Origin: Salinarchaeum sp. Harcht-Bsk1
GTDB taxonomy: Archaea; Halobacteriota; Halobacteria; Halobacteriales; Salinarchaeaceae
Direction of reading: 5' to 3'
Length of the DNA stretch: 64,000 bases
Assembly: GCF_000403645.1 (NCBI RefSeq)
Contig: NC_021313.1
Span: 1,321,014 to 1,385,013 of the forward strand
In this document: positions 1-8,510 of the stretch, one piece after another
Layout: each line of letters begins with the position of its first letter
Numbering within the stretch: the stretch's first letter is position 1
The notes under the pieces: model-generated
Told to the model about the DNA's origin: nothing
The model's input: only the letters and a program-made list of their open reading frames with translations
The model's database searches: none
Made by a program: the position numbers and the translations under genes

Positions 1-2
1 AG

Positions 3-65
3 GCCGGCGCCGAGTTCTGGAACGCACCGGATCCGAGCGAGCGCGCCGCGGTGACCGACGACTGA
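3..65 (+). CDS. C-terminal end of a gene that begins before the window
   Basis: An open frame runs from the window edge to a TGA at 63-65 and encodes about 20 residues with haloarchaeal character (ends PSERAAVTDD). The family cannot be told from this fragment. The next gene starts 72 bp downstream on the same strand. Confidence 0.5.
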   Translation, partial: AGAEFWNAPDPSERAAVTDD

Positions 66-137
66 GACGACGGTGACGCGCGAGCGCTCAGTTCGCTCAC
101 CGCTGGCTCTTTACTCCGCGACGCCGTACGCCTCGCC

Positions 138-692
138 GTGACCGTCACGCCCGAGGACCAGGGAGTCCGCATCCGTCCCGTCGAGCGGGCGGACCTGCTC
201 GCCGTCCACCGGATCGAGCGGGCGGCGTTCTCCACGCCCTGGCCCTTCGAGGCGTTCGAGCGGTTCGTGGACGCGCCGGGCTTTCTCGTCGCCGTCGAGG
301 AGCCCGAGGGCGCGGTAGCAGCCAGCGCCGAGGGCGGCGAGGCGACGGGCGTCGGGGACGGGGCGGCCGACCGTGAGGGCGTGATCGGCGACGGCGGCGT
401 GATCGGCTACGTCGTCGCGGAGGTGACGCCGAACCACGGCCGCGCCTTCGGGCACGTCAAGGACCTCGCCGTCCACCCGGAGCACCGGCGCCGCGGGATC
501 GCGAGCACGCTCCTCGAGCGCGCGCTCGTCACGCTCGCCGGCGAGGGCGCGACCTCCGTGAAACTCGAAGTCCGGGAGGACAACGAGGCCGCTCAGGCCC
601 TCTATCGCGAGTTCGGGTTCGCGCCGATGCGCCGCCGCGCTGGCTACTACGAGGACGGCACGGACGCGCTCGTGATGGCCCGGGAGCTGTAG
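138..692 (+). CDS. rimI: RimI-type GNAT N-acetyltransferase
   Basis: This 184-residue protein of the GNAT fold transfers acetyl from acetyl-CoA to protein N-termini or ribosomal protein. The start is GTG at 138. The N-terminal part (IRPVERADLLAVHRIERAAF) matches the usual beginning of RimI/Ard1 proteins. The acetyl-CoA loop is visible near residues 115-125 as HPEHRRRGIAS (Q/RxxGxG/A type), followed by the EVREDNEAAQALYREFGF motif that defines RimI. An acidic low-complexity insertion of about 30 residues (near residues 57-85) separates strands of the fold and is typical of halophilic versions. In archaea one such enzyme usually serves as the general N-alpha acetyltransferase, so the substrate could be broader than ribosomal S18. 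Confidence 0.85.
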   Translation: MTVTPEDQGVRIRPVERADLLAVHRIERAAFSTPWPFEAFERFVDAPGFLVAVEEPEGAVAASAEGGEATGVGDGAADREGVIGDGGVIGYVVAEVTPNHGRAFGHVKDLAVHPEHRRRGIASTLLERALVTLAGEGATSVKLEVREDNEAAQALYREFGFAPMRRRAGYYEDGTDALVMAREL

Positions 693-764
693 CCCGCTCC
701 TGGCTGGACCGAGTGACCGCCCCGGAGCTGTAGCCTTTTCACCGCTGGACTCGGACGACCTGAC

Positions 765-1250
765 ATGGCCTACGCCTGCCCGGTCTGTGAGACCCTCGCG
801 CCGGACGGCGAGCACCTCGCACACCACCTAGCGATCGTCGCAATGACCCGGGGCGGCGACCACGAACGCTGGCTCGACGACCACGCCGCTGGCTGGCGCG
901 AGGAGGGACCCGAGGCACTCGCCGCGACAGCGACGGAGTACGCCGAGACCGTCGAGCACGAACTCGCCGACGAGAGCGCGGGCGAGCACCCCGACGTCGG
1001 ACACGATCACGGTCAGACCGGCGGAGCGGGCCACGCGGATAGGGTGAGCCAGATCGGCGGCGCGGAACCCCCGGCCGCAGACAACGAGGAGACGGCTGCC
1101 GTCCTGGCCGAGGCACGGGAGATCACCCAGCGGATGCTCGGCGAGGACGAGGCGTCCGGAAGCGAGAAGCCCAACGGCGAGACGTCGGGCAACGAGGAAA
1201 ACGACGACGAGCGAGGCGAGGGTCCGGCGGAAACCGACACCGACGAGTAG
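765..1250 (+). CDS. DUF5810-type haloarchaeal protein with N-terminal Cys pair
   Basis: This is a conserved haloarchaeal protein of unknown function, 161 residues. It opens with a CPVC motif (residues 5-8) followed by a HLAHHLAI segment, so a small zinc-binding or redox site is plausible. The rest is acidic, and the last 60 residues are low-complexity Glu/Asp/Gly/Asn that look disordered. It lies 21 bp before the DUF5809 gene. These two families occur side by side in many haloarchaea as I recall, which suggests joint function. No catalytic motif is visible. Confidence 0.75.
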   Translation: MAYACPVCETLAPDGEHLAHHLAIVAMTRGGDHERWLDDHAAGWREEGPEALAATATEYAETVEHELADESAGEHPDVGHDHGQTGGAGHADRVSQIGGAEPPAADNEETAAVLAEAREITQRMLGEDEASGSEKPNGETSGNEENDDERGEGPAETDTDE

Positions 1251-1271
1251 CACGACCTGCCAGCCTCGCGC

Positions 1272-1685
1272 ATGGAGACGATCGGACGGCTCACGCCGAC
1301 GGACCCCGAGGACGCCCGGGCGGCCTACGAGGAACTGGCGACGCCGGCCTCCGTCGTGACCAAGGAGGTCGCCCGAGCGCTCGACGTCGAGGACATCCAG
1401 GAGCGCGTGTCGCCGGAGGTGATCGTGACCGCTCGGGACGCGATCTTCGCCTCGACGCTCGCGGTGACGGTGGGCACGCGCGAGGAGTTCGAAGCGTGGC
1501 GCGATGAGTTCGACGGCGAGGTGTTCGAGGCGGGGAACGAGAACGTGGACAGCGTCGTCTGGCACGCTTTCGACGGCGAGGGCGTCGCAGCGACGTTCCA
1601 CGAGGAGCGCGACGCGGCCGTGGCGACGCTGCGCCGGCAGGCGTTCAACCGGCTCTATCGCGACCTGTTCTATCCCGAGGCGTGA
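1272..1685 (+). CDS. DUF5809-type haloarchaeal protein
   Basis: This acidic protein of 137 residues matches my memory of DUF5809 (opens METIGRLTPTDPEDARAAYE). It is mostly predicted helix with a central beta region (ASTLAVTVGT), and has no signal peptide or membrane segment. It follows the DUF5810 gene after 21 bp on the same strand and probably shares its transcript. It converges with the histidine kinase gene, leaving only 3 bp between the stops. Function unknown. Confidence 0.7.
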   Translation: METIGRLTPTDPEDARAAYEELATPASVVTKEVARALDVEDIQERVSPEVIVTARDAIFASTLAVTVGTREEFEAWRDEFDGEVFEAGNENVDSVVWHAFDGEGVAATFHEERDAAVATLRRQAFNRLYRDLFYPEA

Positions 1686-1688
1686 CGG

Positions 1689-2756
1689 TCAGGTCGCGGT
1701 GGGCATCACGATCGAGGCGATCGTCCCGCTCGGCTGGTTCGACGCGAACCGGAGTTCCCCGTCGGACTGCATCGCGATCCAGTAGACGAGCCAGAGCCCC
1801 AGCCCGGTGCCGTGTTCGAGGGTGGTCTCGGCGGGATTGAACAGGACGTCGGTTTCCACGGCGGGGATGCCCTCGCCGTCGTCGGCGACCTCGATCGCGA
1901 CGCCACCGGCGACCTCGCGACACGAGACGGTGATCTCGACGTCGGCGCCGTTGTGGACGGCGGCGTTCTCGAGGAGTTCGTCGACGGCGAGCGGGAGGGC
2001 GACGTGAGCGACCGCCAGCGGTGGATCGGTACACTCGATCGTGGGCGTCGCATCCGGGTACTCGGTCTCGAACGCTTCGACGCGCTCGGCGAGGAACCGG
2101 GGGAGATCGAACTCCTCGGTCGCGTCCTGCTCCCAGACGTCGGAGATTTGCTGGGCCTCACGGCTCGTCTCGAGGAGGTGTTCGAGGTGCTCCCGCGCGA
2201 TCCGGACGTCCTCCGCGCTGGCGCCCGCCCCGTCGGAGCCGTCCTCGAGGTGACCGAGGACGATCGTGACCTCGTTCCGGAGGTTGTGTCGGAGGACGCG
2301 CTGGTTGACCGTGAGTAGCTTGGTGAGTGCCTGGTTGCGGTCGAAGGCCTCCCGGAACTCGACGGCGTACACGTTCGCTTGACCGCCGACAGCGGCACCG
2401 AGGACGCCGGCGAAGATGACGACGAACTGGGCGTCCTCGACGTGCCCCTGCTCGTAGTGCCAGATGAGGACGATGGCGTTCGCCAGCAGGACGAAGGCCA
2501 CGACGAACACGGCGGTGTTGCGGAGGGCGTCGACGGCACCGGCCCGCGAGAGCGAGCGATCCGGCAGTTCGTAGCCCGTGTACAGGACGGTCGTGGAGAG
2601 CGTGAACAGGATCAGCCCCTCGAGACCGGTGCCCAGCCCCTCGCCTTCGGTGAGGAGGTGACCGATCGCGACCGCCACCCCGGCGATGCCGAGCGCGTAG
2701 AAGCCCCAGCCAGGCGGGACCGCAGGCAGACGGGACGACCGCCGGTCCCCATTCAT
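1689..2756 (-). CDS. Membrane-bound sensor histidine kinase
   Basis: A sensor kinase of about 355 residues. Four hydrophobic segments fill the first 130 residues. They are followed by a HisKA-like helix with HNLRNEVT (H-box) and an HATPase_c domain with N-box ELLENAAVHN, G1-box DDGEGIP and G2-box GTGLGLWLV. The order membrane domain, H-box, ATPase is that of haloarchaeal membrane sensors lacking PAS domains. The ATG at 2756 begins MNGDRRSS just before the first membrane helix. A longer reading from 2837 would add 27 residues of poor coding character. No response regulator is adjacent, so the partner is elsewhere, as is common in haloarchaea. The signal is unknown. Confidence 0.85.
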   Translation of the reverse strand: MNGDRRSSRLPAVPPGWGFYALGIAGVAVAIGHLLTEGEGLGTGLEGLILFTLSTTVLYTGYELPDRSLSRAGAVDALRNTAVFVVAFVLLANAIVLIWHYEQGHVEDAQFVVIFAGVLGAAVGGQANVYAVEFREAFDRNQALTKLLTVNQRVLRHNLRNEVTIVLGHLEDGSDGAGASAEDVRIAREHLEHLLETSREAQQISDVWEQDATEEFDLPRFLAERVEAFETEYPDATPTIECTDPPLAVAHVALPLAVDELLENAAVHNGADVEITVSCREVAGGVAIEVADDGEGIPAVETDVLFNPAETTLEHGTGLGLWLVYWIAMQSDGELRFASNQPSGTIASIVMPTAT

Positions 2757-3080
2757 TACTGCAGGTCGCAACCCCAGCACCTTCAACGTTCTACCCGAAA
2801 TCCCCGGCACGCCGCCAGTGGCCGATGTAGGAAACATTGTCCGGTAGCTGGCGTGTCACTCCGGGGCAGGCGACTGGCGCTCTGCCCCGCCCGCGGGTAC
2901 TGTCGGTCCCGGAGACGACCGATCCGACACAGGTACCGGCAAGCGTGTCCAGTTGTGGGGAGCCCCGTCACCGTTCGCCCGTACGAGCGGCCCTATAGGT
3001 TCGGGAGCGCTCGCACGCTGTATGAGCGATACGTCTCGAAGCGGCGGCTGGCCCGCCAGGCGTTCGGGCTGGGGGGCAGC

Positions 3081-4829
3081 ATGAATTCGGTCGAGCAGTA
3101 CAAGCAGAACAAGCACCCACTCGACGTGATCGAGGACGTCAAGGAGTACGCCGAGAAGGGCCTCTCCTTCGAGGAGATCGAGGAGCGCGCCGGCGGCGGC
3201 GAGTGGGAGCGCCTCAAGTGGGCCGGCATGTACAGTCACGGGGTCCAGGACGGCTACTTCATGATGCGAACGAAGGTCCCCGGCGGCAAGCTCACGCCCG
3301 AGCAGGCCGAGGTCGTCGGCGAGGTCGCCGACGAGTACGCGACCGCGCCGGAGAAGTACGGCGGCGAGCACCAGAACGAACACTGGGGCGACGCCTACCT
3401 CGACATCACGACCCGACAGGACACCCAGTCACACTGGATCGAGGTCGAAGACGTCCCCGAGATCTGGGAGAAGTACGAGGAGGTCGGGCTGACGACGATC
3501 CAGGGCTGTGGGGACTCCGCCCGGAACGTGCTGGGCTGTCCCGCTGCCGGGCTCGACGACCACGAGTGCTTCGATGCCCAGCCGGTCATCGACGCTGTCT
3601 CCGAGTACTTCACGGAGAATCGCGAGTACGCGAACCTCCCGCGGAAGTACAAGATGACGATCACCGGCTGCCGGGAGGACTGCGCGCAGTCCCAGATCAA
3701 CGACGTCGGGCTGACGCCGGCGCGCAAGGAGATCGAGACCGACGGCGCAGGCCAGAGCACCGAGGAGATCTACGGCTTCCACGCCAAGGTCGGCGGCGGG
3801 CTCTCCGACGGCCCGCGAATGGCGTCCCCGCTCGACGTGTTCGTCCGCCCGGAGGACGCCGTCGAGTTCTGCCGCGCCGTCGCGCAGACGTTCAAGGAGA
3901 TCGGCGACCGCAACAACCGCGGCGTGTGCCGGATGCGCTACCTCGTCGAGCAGCTCGGCCCCGAGACATTCGAGGAGGCAATCCGCGACCGCTGCGAGGT
4001 CGACCTCCGCTCGCGTGGCACCGATCTCACCGAGGGGTACAAGGGCGACCACGTCGGCGTCCACGAGCAGAAGCAGGACGGCCTGAACTACGTCGGCTTC
4101 AACGTCATCACCGGCCGGATGGGCGGCGAGGAGTTCGCCGAAGTGGCCCGCGCCGCGAAGCAGTATGGCACCGAGGACGCCTCGATTCGCCTCGCGACCG
4201 ACCAGAACTTCCTGATCACGCACATCCCGGACGAGAACCTCGACGACCTGCTCGCCGAGGACTTCGCCCAGGAGTACAAGCCCGACCCCGGCCCCTTCGA
4301 GCGCGGCGCGGTCGGCTGCACCGGCTCGGAGTTCTGCAACTACGGCATCATCGAGACGAAGAAGCGCGTCAAGCGCTGGGCCCGCGAACTCGACGAGCGG
4401 ATCGACACGCCCGACGACCTCGAGGTCGTCCGGATGCACATGTCGGGCTGCTCGGCGTCCTGTGCCCAGCCCCAGATCGCGGACATCGGCTTCCGCGGCG
4501 AGACGGTCAAGATGACCGGCGAGAGCGAGTCGGACGCACCGCAGTCGCCCGAAGCCGAGAACGAAGAGAGCGACATGGTCGAGGGGATGGACTTCGGCCT
4601 CGGCGGCGCGCTCGGCAGCGACAACGAGTTCCTCGACTGGGTCGAGACCGCCGTCCCCGCAGACGCCGTGATTCCGGCGCTGGAGGAACTGTTCGCCGCC
4701 TTCGCTCGCGAACACGAGGAGGGCGAGCGCTTTTACGAGTGGTGCCGCCGGACGGACAACGAGCGGCTCCGACGCGTCATGCAGGGCGCGGACGCACCGG
4801 TTGCCAAAGGGGTGGCCGGGGATGACTAA
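3081..4829 (+). CDS. Sirohaem/4Fe-4S nitrite or sulfite reductase (NirA/SiR family)
   Basis: This 582-residue assimilatory reductase performs a six-electron reduction of nitrite to ammonia or sulfite to sulfide. The C-terminal half has the signature of the coupled sirohaem/[4Fe-4S] centre: C-X5-C at residues 413 and 419 and C-X3-C at 457 and 461. Both halves show the duplicated ferrodoxin-like/haemoprotein repeat of the family (TGCREDCAQSQ in the first half, SGCSASCAQPQ in the second). ATG at 3081 starts MNSVEQYKQNKHP; upstream codons in the same frame do not look coding. The stop overlaps the start of the FrhB-like gene by 8 bp, so electrons may come from that partner rather than from free ferredoxin. 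Nitrite and sulfite cannot be separated from sequence alone. Confidence 0.88.
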   Translation: MNSVEQYKQNKHPLDVIEDVKEYAEKGLSFEEIEERAGGGEWERLKWAGMYSHGVQDGYFMMRTKVPGGKLTPEQAEVVGEVADEYATAPEKYGGEHQNEHWGDAYLDITTRQDTQSHWIEVEDVPEIWEKYEEVGLTTIQGCGDSARNVLGCPAAGLDDHECFDAQPVIDAVSEYFTENREYANLPRKYKMTITGCREDCAQSQINDVGLTPARKEIETDGAGQSTEEIYGFHAKVGGGLSDGPRMASPLDVFVRPEDAVEFCRAVAQTFKEIGDRNNRGVCRMRYLVEQLGPETFEEAIRDRCEVDLRSRGTDLTEGYKGDHVGVHEQKQDGLNYVGFNVITGRMGGEEFAEVARAAKQYGTEDASIRLATDQNFLITHIPDENLDDLLAEDFAQEYKPDPGPFERGAVGCTGSEFCNYGIIETKKRVKRWARELDERIDTPDDLEVVRMHMSGCSASCAQPQIADIGFRGETVKMTGESESDAPQSPEAENEESDMVEGMDFGLGGALGSDNEFLDWVETAVPADAVIPALEELFAAFAREHEEGERFYEWCRRTDNERLRRVMQGADAPVAKGVAGDD

Positions 4830-6669
4830 CGAGGCAACCGAGGAGGCGAAGCCGACGACGGGCGCCTCGGAAAGAGCGAGCGGTGAGCGGAGCGAGCCGC
4901 GAGCCGAGCAATCAGAAGCACCTGCAGACGCCGCGCCAGAGATCGCAGAGCACCCTAACGAGGAGACCGAGCAGCTCTGTCATCCAGCGGTCCCCGAGGT
5001 CGGTGAGAACGATGACGGCCACTCCGTCCCGCGCGCCGAGGGCATCCGCACGCACCGCCCCGCCAGCGAGCACGGCACGATCCCGGCCGAACAGATCGGT
5101 CCGGCGGATCCGGACGGTCCGGTGCCCGCCGCGCCCGAAGACGATCACAGCCACGACCACGGGCACGATCACGGCGACGACGGCAGCGAGGGCAGGTGCG
5201 GCTGTGGCGATACCTGTGGCTGCTCGGACGATACCGGCGGACAGCCGGCCGTGGCCGCCGATGGAGGCGCCACCCCATCCAACGTCACGCCCGACGGTCA
5301 GCTCGACCTCGGCGAGATGACCGAGCCCGCGGAGGGCGTCAGCCAGGACATCGAGCACGAAGATCCCCCCGACGAGCGCGTCGGCCTCCCCGATGGCGTC
5401 GACCTCGACACCCCCGGCTACGAGATCCGCGACCGGATGAACGACATCGAGACGCCCGACGAGAAGACGTGGTTCATGGAGCTCGACGAGGCCGTCATCG
5501 ACGAGGACCGCTGCATCCAGTGTGGGACCTGCGTCGCCGCCTGTCCCTCCGACTCCATCGGGATCGGCGATGACGACCTCCCCGAGCTCGTGAAGATGTG
5601 CACCGGCTGCTCGCTGTGCTGGGACTTCTGTCCCCGCGGCGGCCTGCGCTACGAACGCCAGTGGAAGCTCACCGGTGGGGATGACAACGTGAAGGGCGCC
5701 GGCGACCCGATCACCGAGTTCTCCGCGACGGTCCAGGAGGACTGGCGCGAGAACGCCGAGACGGCGGAGCCGTCTCGAGCTCTCGCTCACGACGTTCGCG
5801 AGAACGCCCAGGACGGCGGGGTCGTCACGTCCGTCCTGATTCACCTGCTGGAAGCGGGAGAAATCCACGGCGCACTCGTCGCTACTGAGTCCGAGGAAGC
5901 GCCCTGGAAGGCCGAGGCCTTTCTCGCGACGACGCCCGAGGAGTTGATCGCGAACGCGGGCAGCTTCTACAACCAGACGATGGCGCTGGGCAACGTCGAT
6001 TTCGGCCAGTGGGAGCACAAGCTCCCCGACGTCGACCCCGAGGACCTCTCGCTGGCGCTCGTCGGCACGCCCTGCGAGATCGAGGGCATCCGCGCGCTGC
6101 AGGACTTCGAGTGGGACTACGCCGCCCACGAGACCGGCGTCCGGGCGATCGACTACACGATCGCGCTAATGTGCACGAAGAACTTCAACTACGAGCGGCT
6201 CCTCGGCGAGCTGGTCGAGGAGGAACGCGGGATTCCGATCGAGTCGATCGGCAAGCTCGACGTCCTCCACGGCGACCTGATGGTCTGGGACACCGACGGC
6301 GAGATGGTGCTCCAGGAGGAGATCGAGCACTTCCACGACGCCGCGCTGAAGGGCTGTGACGAGTGCGCGGACTTCACCGGCTTCACCGCCGACCTCACCG
6401 TCGGCTCCGTCGGCTCCTCGGATGAGTACTCCAGCGTCATCGTCCGGACCGAGCAGGGAATGAAGGCCTGGAACCTGACGAAGGACGATCTGGACTTCCA
6501 CGACCTCGAGGACCGCTCCGCGATCGGCAAGCTCCAGGGCTGGGACAAGAAGCAGGCCTTCGAGTCGCTCGAACGCGAGTTCGACCCGGACGCCCCGCGC
6601 TTCATCGACTACACCGACCACGCCGAGCACTACGGGACGGAGCTGAACCCCCACGACGCGGGGCACTGA
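4822..6669 (+). CDS. F420-dehydrogenase beta-subunit (FrhB)-like protein with two 4Fe-4S ferredoxin motifs
   Basis: A 615-residue iron-sulfur flavoprotein-like subunit of the FrhB/FpoF family, predicted to move electrons between reduced F420 and a partner. Residues 1-200 are an acidic extension with a His/Cys cluster (about residues 107-137, HSHDHGHDH then CGCGDTCGC). Two ferredoxin clusters follow: Cys 231/234/237/241 and 260/263/266/270. The rest is the FrhB N- and C-domain, with LVGTPCEIEGIRAL, LMCTKNFNY and CDECADFTGFTADLTVGSVG as family landmarks. The ATG at 4822 overlaps the reductase gene by 8 bp, implying one transcript and probably one complex. This pairing resembles a split version of methanogen F420-dependent sulfite reductase, where an FrhB module and a sirohaem reductase are fused. 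Confidence 0.85.
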   Translation: MTNEATEEAKPTTGASERASGERSEPRAEQSEAPADAAPEIAEHPNEETEQLCHPAVPEVGENDDGHSVPRAEGIRTHRPASEHGTIPAEQIGPADPDGPVPAAPEDDHSHDHGHDHGDDGSEGRCGCGDTCGCSDDTGGQPAVAADGGATPSNVTPDGQLDLGEMTEPAEGVSQDIEHEDPPDERVGLPDGVDLDTPGYEIRDRMNDIETPDEKTWFMELDEAVIDEDRCIQCGTCVAACPSDSIGIGDDDLPELVKMCTGCSLCWDFCPRGGLRYERQWKLTGGDDNVKGAGDPITEFSATVQEDWRENAETAEPSRALAHDVRENAQDGGVVTSVLIHLLEAGEIHGALVATESEEAPWKAEAFLATTPEELIANAGSFYNQTMALGNVDFGQWEHKLPDVDPEDLSLALVGTPCEIEGIRALQDFEWDYAAHETGVRAIDYTIALMCTKNFNYERLLGELVEEERGIPIESIGKLDVLHGDLMVWDTDGEMVLQEEIEHFHDAALKGCDECADFTGFTADLTVGSVGSSDEYSSVIVRTEQGMKAWNLTKDDLDFHDLEDRSAIGKLQGWDKKQAFESLEREFDPDAPRFIDYTDHAEHYGTELNPHDAGH

Positions 6670-6815
6670 GCGGGCGGCCCGGAGCGACCGGCGGGATCCG
6701 GTCCGCCTGAAGGGCGTCCGGAGAGAGCAGCTGCGCGATTCCCCCACCAATTGGGGCCACGTGCCGGCCTTAACGATGCATTCTTGCCGCGACGGCTCTG
6801 AAGGCTCGAAAAGTC

Positions 6816-8363
6816 ATGAGCGGGACAATCGATGACGTGCTCGTCGTCGGGGGCGGCGACATCGGGCTGTTGACGGCGCTGGGAATTCAGAAGCAGCTGC
6901 CCGCCGTCGACGTCCGGGTCGTGGACGACTTCGGGACCGAGGTGCCACAGGTCGGCAAGAGCACCTACCTCGACATCCAGAACATCCTCCACGGACAGCT
7001 AGAGATCGAGGAACCGGAGTTCATCGACGAGGTCAAGCCGATCTGGAAGGCGTCGGTCTTCTTCCGGGACTGGTGTGACACCGACGCGTTCCACTACCCC
7101 TTCGACGTCTCAGACACGTTCAAGCAGCCCGACACCCGCAACTCCTCCGAGCATCTCGTCTACTACTACGACAACCTCTACGACAGCGATGACCACCTGA
7201 CCCGCTGTGAGCAGATCGTCAGCCAGGGCAAGTCCCCGTGGTACCACGAGCAGAACGGCGACCTGAGCAAGTACACCAAGTGCGCCTACCACCTCAACAC
7301 CGCGCGGTTCAACGGCTACCTCCGGAAGCTCTGCCGGCAGCGCGGCGTCGAACTCGTGAACGACGAGATCACCGACGTCGAGACGACCGGCTCGCACGTC
7401 GACGCCGTCCACAGCGGGAGCGACTCCTACGACGCCGACCTGTTCGTCGACGCGACGGGGTTCAACCGGATCCTCCGGAGCGAGCAGGACGAGGCCGAGT
7501 TCCGCGACTTCGAGTTCCCGCTCGACTCGGCGTTCAACGTCCGGATCGACCGCTCGCTCGACGACGTGATCCCCGCGACCGTCGTCGAGTCGGGCGACTA
7601 CGGCTGGTTCTGGCACATCGACACCTACGACAACCGCGACCTCGGCTACGTCTTCGCTTCCGAGTACGTCGACGACGAGGACGCTCTCGAGGAGTTCCGC
7701 GAGTACGTCGACGAGGTGGCGACCGCCGACGCCGACCCGGATCCCGTCGGCGACGTCGACGACGTCGACAAGTACGAGTTCACCTCGGGGTACTACGAGC
7801 GAGCGTGGGTCGACAACTGCCTCGCGATCGGGAACGCCGAGGGGTTCGTCGAGCCGCTGCAGTCGACGGCGCTCACCGCGAACGCGTCGCTGGCGATGCA
7901 GTTCGCGAAGCTTCTCTCCGCCCACGGCCGGATCGCCGACGACGACGTTCGGATGGCGTACAACCGCGCCGCCGAGCGCACGTGGGAGACCATCTACGAC
8001 TTCATCGCGGTCCACTACAAGTACTCCTACGACGACACGGAGTTCTGGCGCGAGATGGCGACGCGGGAGTACAGCCCCCGACTCGACCGGATCGCCGAGG
8101 AGTTCGACCGCTACGGCTACGACTGGCAGGTCGAGCGCGCCAACGAGGACGGCCTCCAGGAGCTCTCCGTGTTCACAGTGCCGGACTTCTACGCAATGAT
8201 GCGGCCGCTCGGTGCGAGCTCCGTGTTCTACGACACCAACGACTTCACCGTGAGCAACGACCTCGTGCGCGAACTCGAGCAGTACTACCGCCGGATCCGC
8301 ACCCAGGTCCAGCAACAGCACCTCACCGTCCGCGAGTTCTACGAGGGCGTCCTGAACGCCTGA
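6816..8363 (+). CDS. FAD-dependent tryptophan-halogenase-like monooxygenase
   Basis: This 515-residue flavoprotein resembles flavin-dependent halogenases. An N-terminal dinucleotide fold (VLVVGGGDIGLLTALGIQ, residues 8-25) is followed by GKSTYLDIQ, at the place where halogenases have their GE(A/S)T segment. The block GYGWFWHI-like (DYGWFWHIDTYDNRDLGY near residue 265) parallels the WxWxIP signature. A further GNAEGFVEPLQSTAL motif is the second flavin-contact region (GDAAGFIDPLFSSG in relatives). Whether it halogenates is open, because IP of the signature is replaced by ID; it may be a dehydrogenase or hydroxylase. A free flavin reductase would be needed and is not adjacent. It stands alone downstream of the reductase pair, 146 bp away. 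Confidence 0.75.
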   Translation: MSGTIDDVLVVGGGDIGLLTALGIQKQLPAVDVRVVDDFGTEVPQVGKSTYLDIQNILHGQLEIEEPEFIDEVKPIWKASVFFRDWCDTDAFHYPFDVSDTFKQPDTRNSSEHLVYYYDNLYDSDDHLTRCEQIVSQGKSPWYHEQNGDLSKYTKCAYHLNTARFNGYLRKLCRQRGVELVNDEITDVETTGSHVDAVHSGSDSYDADLFVDATGFNRILRSEQDEAEFRDFEFPLDSAFNVRIDRSLDDVIPATVVESGDYGWFWHIDTYDNRDLGYVFASEYVDDEDALEEFREYVDEVATADADPDPVGDVDDVDKYEFTSGYYERAWVDNCLAIGNAEGFVEPLQSTALTANASLAMQFAKLLSAHGRIADDDVRMAYNRAAERTWETIYDFIAVHYKYSYDDTEFWREMATREYSPRLDRIAEEFDRYGYDWQVERANEDGLQELSVFTVPDFYAMMRPLGASSVFYDTNDFTVSNDLVRELEQYYRRIRTQVQQQHLTVREFYEGVLNA

Positions 8364-8510
8364 GCACGCGAACGGCTAGCCCGACCACGCTCCATCCGCC
8401 CAGTTCGCAGAAATCGCCAGCAGACGGGCTGTCGCGGCCATCGCGCCGTCTGGCGGGCGCCGACATAAGCGACACCTTACAAAGACTGGGCGAGCGGAAC
8501 TGGTGATTCG

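Noticed and set aside
2379-3080. 234-codon upstream extension of the nitrite/sulfite reductase
   Set aside because: It is antisense to the histidine kinase and has no coding character; the family start is at 3081.
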